This document shows, in pieces, positions 33,316 through 46,348 of a DNA stretch of 64,000 nucleotides; position 1 is the first letter of the stretch, and each line of letters starts with the position of its first letter. The position numbers and the translations under genes were made by a program. This DNA is from Obelidium mucronatum. Its lineage: Eukaryota > Chytridiomycota > Chytridiomycetes > Chytridiales > Chytriomycetaceae. The stretch is taken from assembly GCA_025765595.1 (NCBI GenBank), contig JAIVFH010000065.1, forward strand, positions 62,001 to 126,000, in the 5' to 3' direction. A model generated the notes under the pieces. That model was not told the origin of the DNA, searched no databases, and worked only from the letters and a program-made list of their open reading frames with translations.

Positions 33316-35362
33316 ATGGACGACCCCGTCGAGCCCGCCGACGCCATCGCCGCCGCCATCGCCGATGCGCGCGGCGTCGAAGAGCCGCAAGCCGACACTC
33401 ACGCGCAGCGGCTCGCGGCCGTCGAGGCGGAAACGGCGCAGCTGCGCCGAGACGTGGCGCTGCTGCAAACGCTGGTCGCGTCGCTGCGAGCCGCGGCGCC
33501 GACGCCGACCGACGCGTCGCATGCGCCGGCGCCCGCGTCGCCGCTCTGTAAACGCGCGCCGAGCGATGCCGACGCGGACGACGACGCCGACGCCGACGCG
33601 AAGCGGCCGCTGCGCGTTGCGCGTGCGGCTTCAACAACAACAACTTCGACTTCAACAACTTCAACAACAAAAGAAAAAGAAAAGAAGCCCGGCCACCAAA
33701 CAACGCGGCGTCTGCAGATCATCCGCAGCCAGAGCAGCGCCACCGAGGACGACGACGACGACAACCCGCTCGAGTTCTCGGCGCCGCCGCCGCCGCTGCT
33801 GACTACCGGCGAGCCAAACACCGAAAACTACAGAGCTTGGACTGACATTGTGCGCATCCGTAAGTGCCCTCTTCCTCTTCTTCTAAAGTAAAAATTTACA
33901 TCATGCTCCCACTCACCCCCCCTTCACGTCACACAGGCTACCCAAACTTCCAACGCGTCAGCCCCGCAATGTCAAAAGCTGCCCGCTACTTTCGCGAAGA
34001 ACACAACCTGCAGCTTGTCCGTCTCGTTGCCCAGACCTCTCTCAAAGCAAACGTTACTTTAGCCATCCCTCAGTTCATGCAGCACCGCTTTCTCAGATAC
34101 ATGGAAGACCTCTTTGTACAGCCCAATACTGGCATTTTCGGTGATAGAACGTGTCTTGTTGAACCACATTCAGTGTCCAATTCCGCAAAACAGCAACAAC
34201 GAGCTGCAGTCCCACCACAACCGTCCTATAACAACAGCAATCAAAACAACACAATCAATGCAAACAAGAAGCGTGTTCCGACTACCGCCACTGATGGATA
34301 CGCCTTTGTACCCCACCTGTCAATGGACAATCGTTCCTACAAGAGAGCAAAAGTAATGAACTACTTGCCAAACAATCATCAAAGTGATGCAAGTGGAACA
34401 GATGATTTCAGTAGTAGTAATCTTCGTAGATCTCGTGTCGGTGGTCTTGTTGGTGCTATTGCTCCTGCTGCTGAGGATGAGTATGCTTTTCATCATTCTC
34501 ATTCTCATTTGGATGATGATGAGCATGTTTTGGAACCAAATGAAGATGGTGATTATGTTTTGAGTTCTGGGAGAAGAAATTCATTGGTTTCTCCATTGTA
34601 TGCGACTGTGATTAGTAAGAATGGGTTGAGATTGACGCGTTATAATGTGTATGTTTTGTATTTTTACCGCCGAACCGCCGAAGGCGGTCGCGTACCGCCG
34701 AAGGCGGTGAATTCTTTTTGTGTACCGCCGAAGGCGGTGTATTTTTTTTTATCTTCTCTGCCACCGCAGGCGGCTATGTACCGCCGAAGGCGGTGTATCC
34801 TTTTTTTTTATCTTCTCTGCCGCCGCAGGCGGCTATGTACCGCCGAAGGCGGTGTATTCTTTTTTTTTATCTTCTCTGCCACCGCAACCGCCGTGTACCG
34901 CCGAAGGCGGTGTATTCTTTTTATTCCTCTTGGTTGAACTGCCGAAGGCGGTGTATTTTTTTTTTTTTTTTATCTTCTCTGCCACCGCAATCGGCCGTGT
35001 ACCGCCGAAGGCGGTGAATTCTTTTTTCTCTTCTTTGCTACACGCTTGTATTCTTCCACAACACCCATTCCAACAATACTCACAAACCTTCTCTTCTTCA
35101 ATTACACAGGATTATTCAAAAACTAATGAAAGAGTTCAAGATTCTTCCCAAAGAGGCACGCTCAGCCATCAAGCGAGGAGTCAAATGCTTCTTGCAGCAT
35201 GAAATGCAGGATCAATATGAAGATTGCGTTATTGAAACTGACGATAAAGTACAGACGTATGGGATTCCAGATCATTTGGTTGGAGAATTCAAAACGTGGG
35301 CGTGTACAGAGCTTCAGAGATGTTTCCCGACATTGGAGGTTGCGGATAGAGATCAAGTATAG
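33316..35362 (+). CDS. Unknown protein with N-terminal coiled coil, three exons
   Basis: Exons 33316-33859, 33937-34648 and 35110-35362 sum to 503 codons in phase. The N-terminus is Ala-rich and helical (AQRLAAVEAETAQLRRDVAL, a short coiled coil), then low-complexity Asp/Ala and Thr/Ser tracts, then a globular part (YRAWTDIV, FQRVSPAMSKAARYFREEHN, FMQHRFLRYMEDLFV). The third exon has a helical domain (LMKEFKILPKEARSAIKRG...). No family is recognised. Intron 2 (34649-35109) carries the hairpin repeat array. The first 300 bp are strongly GC-rich. Confidence 0.7.
34674..35020 (+). repeat. Intronic array of 15-nt hairpins (ACCGCC-GAA-GGCGGT)
   Basis: About eight copies of the perfect inverted repeat ACCGCCGAAGGCGGT (six-base stem, GAA loop; some copies cut or altered) lie in one intron. 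Most sit in a larger unit of about 57 bp that adds GTATTC, a T-run, ATCTTCTCTGCC and a partner (CCACCGCAGGCGGCT). The array lies inside the intron and would be removed from the mRNA. The same hairpin occurs in an Arp3 intron near 60303. Confidence 0.9.
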
Positions 35363-35588
35363 ACGATCTTGTCTCTCTCTCTCTCTTTCTTTACGTTTAC
35401 TTTTTTTGGATATTATTATGTGTTCCCTTCCCCGCCACTGCCATTTGTACGATATTCACTCCTAATTTCTTTTTTTATAGTTTTTGTTGTGGTTTTGGTT
35501 GTTGGTTTAGAATATTTATTGGAATTGATTTTAATTGGGTCTATTAACTCCTCTACTCCAATTTAATTTCTCTGTGAATCATAACAAT

Positions 35589-36346
35589 ATGGAAGTCCTT
35601 CCACCAGCGCCACCAAGCTATAACGCAACAGTCTCGGAGCCCATCCAAATCTCAACGTCACATGCTTTAATCGAGCGCAAAGATACTGTCCTGATCTCAA
35701 TCAAACCGCAACCAGCGGAAGTCCGCGCGCAAGTCCGCGTTGTTTGCGTTGTTGATCTGTTGAGTCCTTGCGAGCCCAATTAAAATGATCAACTAAATCA
35801 CCTCCCATCACTTCTTTTGCTTGTTAGATCTGGGTCGATGGATGATCCTGTTGATGTCGCTCCAGCAACAGCAGGTGGAGTACGAGAGAGTGACGGCTTG
35901 ACCACATTAGATATCGTCAAGGTGAACAAACAAACAACAACATCGAAAAAAAGATCTCGCTATACTACTTTTCCAAAATAATCAAATTCATGGTCGTTTT
36001 ATTTATTTTTTTATTAATTTTTTTTCACCAATTTAGCATGCAGTAAAGACAATCATCATGTCACTTGAGGAAACGGATTCTCTGTCGATTATTTCCTTTT
36101 CAGATGATTCGAAAATTGAATTGCCAATGACGTTGATGACGCGGAGTACTACTGCCGCTACAACCGGTGTTTCTGGAAGGATGAGGGCGTTGGCTGTTGT
36201 GGATGCGATGCATGCCGATGGGAGTACTAATATTTGGGCAGGGTTGGATACGGCGTTGGATGTGTTGAATTCTGTGGCGGGGAATGTTGGGAGTGAAGCG
36301 AGTGTGGATGCGATCTTGTTGTTTACAGATGGTTTGATTTAGTTGT

Positions 36347-36401
<55 letters not shown>

Positions 36402-38318
36402 GGTTTTTTGGTTGTACAACCTTGCATTCACACACACACACACATAAAACAGGTCAACCCAATATCAGACCTCCAGCAGGCGAGCTTGCAATGTTGAAGA
36501 AGCGAAAGGAAAAAAAGTTTGGCGGACAGTTGCCATGTATCGTGAATACATTTGGATTTGGATACAGTTTGGATAGTGAATTGCTCAATAGCTTGGCTGT
36601 TTGTGGGAATGGAAGTTTTGCTTTTATTCCAGATGCAGGTATACAGAGGAGGGGGGGGGGGGGGGGGGGGGGGGGGCAATGTTATATGGAATGCTAAAAA
36701 AAAAGAACGCATTTTTTATACAAACCAAGGCTTCGTTGGAACCGTGTTTGTGGATGCTGCCTGCAACCTGCTCTCATCGTCGCTCAAATCGATTCACGTG
36801 AAACTGGAGCCACAGAATGGGGCACAAATTCAACTATGTAAAGACAATACGCTTCTATTTGGAAATCATCCTGTCTCCCCGATTGTGGATCCTTTAGCAG
36901 CAGCACCGGCGGTCCGAACGTCCCGCTCCACACGTATTGACACTGCGCACATGAATGATTCGGGCGCTGAATTGCAGTTGGGATCTGTTCAGTGTGGACA
37001 AGCCAAAGATATTCTGGTTCAGGTTGGGAAACTGCCGAGTACTGCAAGAACCGACTACTTGAAGGTGACTGTGTCTTATGTACCCCTTGATGGAACTGGC
37101 CGTAGCGCAACCGCGAGCGTTGCAGTTTCTGCGCGGGGCGGGGGTGACGAGGCGGTGGATCGTGTCGCGGGACAGTGGTGTCGGTTATACGCGGTCGATA
37201 AAATCATGGAATGCTTCGACTTGGCTAAAGCCAAAGACTTTGCTGGCGCATCTGAGACAATCAAGACGGCGATTGCGGATATAAAGAAAGTATGGGCAAA
37301 AGTTTCGGATGCTGAAGAAAAGAGGCGTGTCAAGGAGCTCCTTGTTGACTTGGAAGGACAAGTTGTGGAAGCCTTGTTGGAGCCGTATTTCAACAAGTGG
37401 GGAATGCATTACTTGCTATCCTTATCCAACGCGCATCGGTTACAGCAGTGTAATAATTTCAAAGATCCCGGTGTCCAAGTGTATCAGACACCTCTGTTTG
37501 AGAACTTGCGTGATGAAATCAACGAAATCTTTTTGAAGTTGCCGAATCCAAAGCCAAGTCAAAGAGCGCCACCTCCCTATTCGAGTTCCAGTTCGAGTTC
37601 TACTTCGGTTGCTAGGAGTTCGGCATCGAATTCTGTTAGGGCGGCAACTCCGGTTCGGGCTCCTTCACCAACTATTGACATGAGCAGATACTACAGCGCT
37701 GGGCGCGTTTGCTTTTCTGGTGATTGTTTCATTACACTGGCAGACAAATCAACGATCCCAGTCAAGTCTCTTCAAAAGGGAATCCGAGTATTATCTCAGA
37801 ACGCCAACCATTCCGCCAAAGTCCATTGTATTGTGATATCTCGCCTGGATTCTTCCCCAGTTTCAACATCAAGTCAAACCCAGCTGATTCTATTAAAGAA
37901 CAGTGGGTTAATCATCACTCCATATCATCCAGTTCAAAGAAACGGAACATGGTCATTCCCGTGCAACTTGCCAGACGCCGAGGAATACACTAAACAGGAC
38001 GTCAATGCGGTTTACAGCTTGATTCTGAGTGAAATGGAATGCTTGGACGGAGACGCCTGCACATGTGGAAAGAAAATCCAATACGGGCCTTCGGTTTTTA
38101 TAAATGGAGACCTTTGTGCAGCGTTGGGTCATGGGATGGGAGACGATCAAGTCGAGGAGAGTGTTATTGGGCATGAGTACTTTGCGTGTCGTGAAAGGGT
38201 TCTTGAGGATGTAATTCAAGGGCAGGGGTATGAATTTGGGGTTGTGGAGTGTCAGGGAGTGATGCGGAAGAGAGTAGGAGGTGATGTGTCTTTGATTGAT
38301 GGTATGGTGATTGTTTGA
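35589..38318 (+). CDS. VWA-Vwaint-Hint domain protein
   Basis: Exons 35589-35758, 35828-35921, 36037-36331, 36453-36638 and 36730-38318 sum to 778 codons in phase. The VWA domain has a full MIDAS: DLSGSM across the first junction, STNIWAG and FTDGQPN. A middle region (about residues 240-500) corresponds to the domain usually found between VWA and Hint. A Ser/Pro linker leads to a Hint fold starting RVCFSGDCFITLADKSTIPV with the block-B motif TPYHPV. Hint domains self-cleave a peptide bond through their first Cys. The family was described from fungi and protists, and its role is unclear. Introns 3 and 4 hold long poly-G runs. Confidence 0.88.
36357..36399 (+). repeat. 43-base poly-G run in intron 3 of the VWA-Hint gene
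   Basis: An uninterrupted G homopolymer, preceded by a T run and followed by a CACACACA stretch before the acceptor. The stated length depends on the assembly. Confidence 0.9.
36651..36676 (+). repeat. 26-base poly-G run in intron 4 of the VWA-Hint gene
   Basis: A second G homopolymer in the very next intron, starting 12 bases after the GTATAC donor. Confidence 0.9.
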
Positions 38319-38543
38319 TGTGAATATCTATGCAAATATTAGTCTCAGTATCAGACTGATGGAAAATGCTTCGCTCTTTTCTTATAACATATGCAAATAT
38401 ATAGTTGTTTTTTTTTTTGGACACTTGCAATGTCAGTATCGGACTTGTGGAGCAAGGCTGTAAGGTGAACAAACGATACTGATACTTGAATTTTTGAAAA
38501 TTATAGTACAATCAGAACAGAAACAGATGTATTCGCCCTTCAA

Positions 38544-38615
38544 GGGGTTATAGCTCAGTGGTAGAGCGCCTGGTTCGCATCCATGAGGCCGAGGGTTCAA
38601 TCCCCTCTGACTCCA
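38544..38615 (+). tRNA. tRNA-Ala(CGC)
   Basis: Acceptor GGGGTTA/TGACTCC (with wobble pairs), D-arm TAGCTCAGTGGTAGAGC, anticodon loop TTCGCAT (anticodon CGC) on a CCTGG/CCATG stem with one mismatch, T-arm GAGGG-TTCAATC-CCCTC, discriminator A. Intronless, 72 nt. The overall pattern matches eukaryotic tRNA-Ala. A T-run follows at 38616. Confidence 0.9.
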
Positions 38616-38699
38616 TTTTGGAAAAAAAGAAGTTAAAATCCAAAATGATCACACATTTCTTCTCTTCCTTCGTGTTACGCAGAATGGTGGTAATTCTAC

Positions 38700-41283
38700 C
38701 TAATCTATTGAAACACCAACTTCCCACTCTGTATACATTTTCATCCACTCATCTTCGATATCTTCAATCGATGGCTTGCTTTTTCCATCACTGCCTCCGT
38801 TCGCTTCTTGTACCAGCGACAATCCCCACCACCGTCGAGATGACAGCCACTCGTAGCCCCAGCCGCTTCCCCATAAATCATCATCCCCACCGTGCCAATA
38901 GCTCTTGTGTGGAAAAGGCACAAACTCGATTCTCCTGCCAGATTCATCTCCGCCAACCACCAAACGAACAGTTTCTTTCGTTGATGTATTCGGGTTCAGT
39001 CTTTCTGTGAAGAGAAAGTATCTAGGTTCAACTGCTGTTTGTGGTGTTGTTGCCATAGTAACGTTTTCGCCGTCGTGCCATCCAAGATATGGAATATAAT
39101 GTCGTTTGTCACGGGATGATAATTTTGCATCGATATCTGCGTGATTGCGTCGTTCAGTTAGTAAGTAGCAGCAAAGTTTGACTTGGAACACATACCCAAA
39201 ATGAGGCTTGCAAACTCAACTTTCCAAACCCGCTTGCTGTCCCCAGTCACATCGGCAAAGGTTCCACAAAGTTTTGCAATCAGCACATTCACCAGAAGCA
39301 CAACGCACATGAAACAGTATCCTAGGAACACTGCTTGAGTAAACAGGGGAGTTGAGCTTCCTCTAAAGTCATCATAGACCACATCGTTGAAAAGAAACCG
39401 AACAACCCAGACAAAAGATCCAGGATATGTCTGCCAGTCTGTGTTTGGCGGAGACAGTGTGGTGTTTCCCTGCATTTGGAGAAATAATGTGGCGCTGACA
39501 CCGAGGGTAATGCTGAGGTACAACCAAAGCCACTGGACCAAATCCTGCATCAAAACGCGCTTGAAAACGACGACAAGAGGACCCGTTGTTTCGAACCCCT
39601 TCGCGAAGGACAAAAGATGGAGGTAACTCAATATAATGGAGATTCCAAAGACAATATTCTCTATTGCCAAGATGATTACATCTTGAGATGGAAAGAGAGC
39701 AGGGGCTGGGAACCGCAGCAGAGGGAGGGCAATGAGAGTCAGGAGTGTAAATGTCCATTGCCCAATAATTTCGAGGGATCGTGGCCCGGTGCAGTAGTGA
39801 TAGATTTGATGTGCGAAATCTTTAAAGCGAAGTCGAAAGCCACGAACTTCCCCAATAAGCATGATAGCAGCAAGTATTATGGATAGAACTTCAGATATGA
39901 AGCGGACTGTTTCTCCAGGTGAAGAGAAGGAGTATGTTTTCCGTTCAGAGTGGGACACGGGTTGAAGAGAGATTGCAACCGTCAAAAACAGGGTGAATGC
40001 AATGGCTGTGATGAATCGAATGAGAAACAGTTTCCGCGCATAGAGAACCCATTTCCATTTCAAAAGAGAATCGACAATTGTATGGGTGATGACTTCCTTG
40101 TCTTGATTCATTACTGCAAGTTCAATGACACAGGATGGGGTTTCGCGGAGCATTGAATGCGGCTCGTGCTCCAAGAGTGGGTCTATTTCATTGATGGGGA
40201 TTCGGAATGTACTCTCCATCCCAAAAGTCCAAATCTGTTGCTTCATTTTTTCTAATGCTGCAACATGACCGCGGGCAATCGCAAGCTGAAGTGGTGTAAG
40301 ATGGTCGATGTTCCGTTCCTTGGTAATGTTGATTTGAGTGGTCCCGGCCTTCAAATCTGCCGCGTTTTTTGCAACAAGATAATCATACACATGAAAATGC
40401 CCATGGTAAGCGAGAATATGAAGGACGTTGTTTTGGTATTGATCCACAGTCGTCACATCGGCAGGATCGTATTCGTTCTCAACCAAAAAGTGAAGAATCT
40501 TGTCCTTGTAAGAAGCGGCGGCAAAATGAAGAATCGATTGACCGTAGTACGTCTTTCCCCGCCCTTTTTGGTTGTCTAAGATGCTTCTGTTTCGAACCAA
40601 CGGCTTCATTCCTTTCTTTTTGCTGACTAGTCGATTTTCGTAGTACGGACTTTTGAATTCTGATCCAATGGCTAGAATGTTGTTGACTTTGGCTCTACAG
40701 AAAGTAGTTTAGCGTTGGTTGTGGGTGGTACTCAATGTGTCTTAATACCCATGCTGTATTAGAAACTCCACAATCTCCAGGTCACCAATCTCGCTCTTGA
40801 CTACAGATAAATGAAGCGCTGTTTGGCCCAAGTATCTTCCCTTACGGTACTGGTAATGACGTCAGAACTTGGGTGTCGAAAAAGAAACGTGTAACCAACC
40901 CCTTCATTGATCAGCTCTGGAAACGTAGCAACAATCCACTTGATACAGTCTTTGTATCCATTCAAACACGCCACATGGAGGATCGTTTCGCCATTCGATC
41001 CCCGTTCACACAGTCCGCGAGGACCCAAATTGGTCCCCGCCTCAGTGATGAAATCCTGGGTTGAAAAGCGAGCCAAGAGTTCCAAGTTGCCGCTCTTGGC
41101 AGCTTGCCATAAATTGTTGTCGTTGAAGAGTGAGGATCTTGCTGCCGAGTGGATAAACAGCTGTTTGTGTTTGAGGGCTGAGGAGACGGAAATCATCGTG
41201 CCAGTGCGCAGACTCTGATTCGCGAGAAGGTGGCCGTCCTTTGAATCTTCAAAGGATGTCGATGGAGACGGATCAATCATCAT
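38700..41283 (-). CDS. TRPV-like cation channel with ankyrin repeats
   Basis: Exons 41283-40900, 40849-40749, 40694-39196 and 39136-38700 sum to 807 codons in phase. The N-terminal half has about six ankyrin units (NGETILHVACLNGYKDCIKW, GQTALHLSV, GQSILHFAA, NNVLHILAYHGH, LTPLQLAIARGHV). Six membrane helices follow (about residues 350-640), with a pore loop in the FVWVVRFLFNDVVYDDF region and an S6 ending LVNVLIAKLCGTF...VWKVEFA, the TRPV signature. The C-terminal 145 residues are soluble and Trp-rich. The TRPV filter GMGD is not seen, so ion selectivity cannot be inferred. Confidence 0.88.
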
Positions 41284-41330
41284 TCAAATCGTTTTTTTAT
41301 TTTTCAACCGCACAAGCCCTTAACGCAGAG

Positions 41331-43533
<2,203 letters not shown>

Positions 43534-43540
43534 TTATCAA

Positions 43541-43713
43541 AAAACCAAAAGAGAGAGAAGAAAAAAACGAAGCAGAAGACGTGAAGAGAAAAAACCAAAA
43601 GAGAGAGAAGAAAAAAACGAAGCAGAAGACGTGAAGAGAAAAAACCAAAAAGACATGAAGAGAAAAAACCAAAAGAGAGAGAAGAAAAAAACGAAGCAGA
43701 AGACGTGAAGAGG
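43541..43713. repeat. 50-bp purine-rich minisatellite, about three copies
   Basis: The unit beginning AAAACCAAAAGAGAGAGAAG and ending CAGAAGACGTGAAGAGAA repeats at 43541, 43591 and about 43664, with a truncated unit between. It lies between the ARF-fusion start and the kinase stop and is nearly all A/G on one strand. Apparent long open frames here are a by-product of the repeat. Confidence 0.85.
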
Positions 43714-43743
43714 ACCCCCAAAAAGAGAAACGACCCCCCCTGC

Positions 43744-46270
43744 TTATGGAGCAGAAACCACCTTCAACTTTTCGACATCCACGCCCCACTTTTCAAACCA
43801 AGGATCCGCCAATGCTTCACACGCCGAAAAACGCGTATCTGGATTCGGATCCAACAGTTTTTTAACGAATCGTTTCCCTTCAGGAGTTAATCTAGCCCAA
43901 GCCGGCTCATTAAAGGACATTCGAGATGGATCCTGATCAGTGAGTTCAATCGGCCTTCCAAGAAGGATTTGAATCAAAACTACTCCGAGACCAAAGATAT
44001 CTGCGGGTTTTTTGAAGCTGGCTCCATCAAGGACTTCAGGGGCTATATAGGCGGGTCTCTGTTTTGGATGATAAAAAAAAGGTCAACAGCGAAGTAAACC
44101 TACAGAGTTATCAAAAAAAAATGATGCAACTTACAGTGTGGAAGTGGCCGTTTAAGCCACCAGTCCGTGTCTCCATTACAGCCATCCCAAAATCAGCGAG
44201 GACAGGAATAAGCATCAACTTCTTCCAAAGACTCACTTCCTGTTATCCGTTTGCGGAGGAAAATGTTTGCTGGTCGAATATCCTGTTTTACGGAATTTAT
44301 AAGGAAGGGAGTCCCAACGTAAACAATTGTGTTTAAAAGTGCACTCACTCGATGCAAGATTCCAAGCTCATGCAAAAACCGCACCGCCTCAACAACAGGA
44401 GCCATCAACCTCACACTCCCTACTTCTCGAACCCGCCCTTCCCCAAACAAACCCGTTTCCAAATCACCTCCACTGCAAAGCTCAAGAACTTCATATACAT
44501 GGGACACACCCTCCCAATAATCCAATAGTTTAATGATTGTCGGATGTGACTTTGTTTGTAAGCAGGATTTGGACTTCGCGACGGAAAGCCGCCCGTGCGG
44601 GGTCTACAGCAGCACCGCCGTCAGTACCCGCCGCAACAGCAGAAGAGCCACGAACAGCAGCGATCGACTTGATGGCGACTTTTTTGTTTGTTGGTATATG
44701 GAATTGTACTGTAATGATCCCTTGAGCGCCTCGACCCAGACTCTTGACATACTTGTACGATTGCTTTTTCTGTTTAGAAATTTGGAGGGTTCGGTTGTTG
44801 AGTTCTTGGACAAGGATCTACTGCAGCTGTTGATTCGGTCATTGATCCGGATTTTTGGAACAGGTTTGTAGATGGAAAGCTCTGGCTCAAGCCTGAGATG
44901 GCGGGATTGATGGGCGGCGGTTGATTTTGTTTGAAAGAAAACCCGCGAGATATGGATTTGAAAGGAGAGTCAACGGGACTTAAAGGAGTCTGGACTTACT
45001 GGCAGACCATCCGTCTCGATAGTGGAGGACGGGTGGGTTTTAAGGCGGGGTAAGCTGAGCCATCTCCGATCAGATCGTTGATCAAGTTCAGTCAATGGTT
45101 GATTAATCTCGCAAGGTATCGGAGCAGGAGACAGAGGCGGTTTATCAGGTGGATAAACGGGGGAACTGGGAATCAATGTATCTGAGGAAGAAACAGATGA
45201 TTTCGAGCGAGGAAGACTGAGCCAACGCATATCAGATGATTTTTCTGTTTCCGATGGAGGCCACTGGGTTGGAATCACCCCATTTTTTTCGATATGGAAG
45301 GTGTTGAAGGCCTTGATGAAGGTGCAGAAGAAGATTGCTGATGTTGATTCTGCTTTAAATTTGAAAGCCATTTTGGACGAGATGATGGAAGAGGCATCTT
45401 GTCCAACACGTTTTGTGGAGGTTCTGACTTTGGTCGTGGTTTCATCTTTTTCCTTTGCTGACTTTGAACTTGCTGAAGATCCCCCAAACCACTTTGCAAA
45501 AAAGCCTTTAGTTTCGACAGGCGAGCTAATATTTGTTGACTGTTTGAATATGAATGCGATTAGTAAGATCGAATGATGTATTTGGAGAGAAAGACGGCTG
45601 TTCTTTTCCCACAATTTTGTTTCCATTTAAGTTAAGAAAGAAAGCTCGCATACCTGTAGTGTTGGCAACGTATCTCCACGAGTCGAGATTGAAAACGTAA
45701 CACGGTGATTAGGTTCGGGAGTTGCAGCTGAATGATTTCGAATAATGATCCCGTGGGTAGGCGCATGATGAATCAATTCCATTCTCTGTTGTTGATGTTG
45801 ATGTATGTCGAATGCAGATGGAGGATCAAGTGAAAAAGCCAAATTGTTGGCCGAGTCGAAGTGGTTGGCTGATTCATCATTCAAGTTGACTAGATCGTTC
45901 TCCGGTCTTCGTGCTGGTCTATGCAAGCTTAGCCAGTTTGAGTTTATCTGGCTTGAGGAGGCGGTCTGTGGAAGTCAATGGTCAGATGTAGTCATACTTC
46001 TTCGCTCAACAACGGAAACTGAGTGCCACCTTATCATCCACCAGGGGAATTGCACAAGCCTGGTCAAACGTTCGCTCATTTCTGGTCTCCTGCAGTCGTT
46101 TGAACCCCTGCGTTAAATTTGAAGTTGGGTTGTTGCCAGTGTGGCTATTGCTTGTATCGATGCCATGGTCCTTCTCGAGTGGCCTCTGCAGACCATCCAG
46201 CTCAAAGAGAAACTCGTCGTTGTCCAGACTGCTGTCTCGGGCCGCAAGGGTGTGACTTGTTGCAGGACGC
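43744..46270 (-). pseudogene. Protein kinase gene with two one-base frame breaks
   Basis: Exons seen, 5' to 3': about 46270-46030 (open, start unresolved), 45965-45654, 45539-45000, 44881-44822, 44769-44349, 44282-44135, 44058-43744. A long disordered N-terminus contains two RWLSLPR repeats. The kinase domain is complete in content: LGRGAQGIIT, VAIKSI, FRREVQIL, HRDIRPAN, ADFGMA, APE, DIFGLGVVL. The two middle exons are 421 and 148 nt, each one base over a multiple of three. The frame breaks fall between EVQIL..V and HPTIIKLL, and between the catalytic loop and DFG. Either the gene is dead or the assembly has two insertions. The catalytic-loop Lys is Arg. Confidence 0.65.
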
Positions 46271-46348
46271 AGCAGCCAGCATCTCTTTGTTTATTTTTGT
46301 TTATTTACTCTTTCTTATTTTATTTTATTAGTTGTTAAAAACAAAGAA

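Noticed and set aside
33101..33802. 233-residue plus-strand frame over the coiled-coil gene start
   Set aside because: Arg-rich shadow of the Ala/Asp-rich real frame; no start context and no motif.
34718..35202. Open frames rich in Arg/Tyr/Ser over the hairpin array
   Set aside because: Translation of an intronic repeat; the flanking GT..AG sites join a proper protein frame without it.
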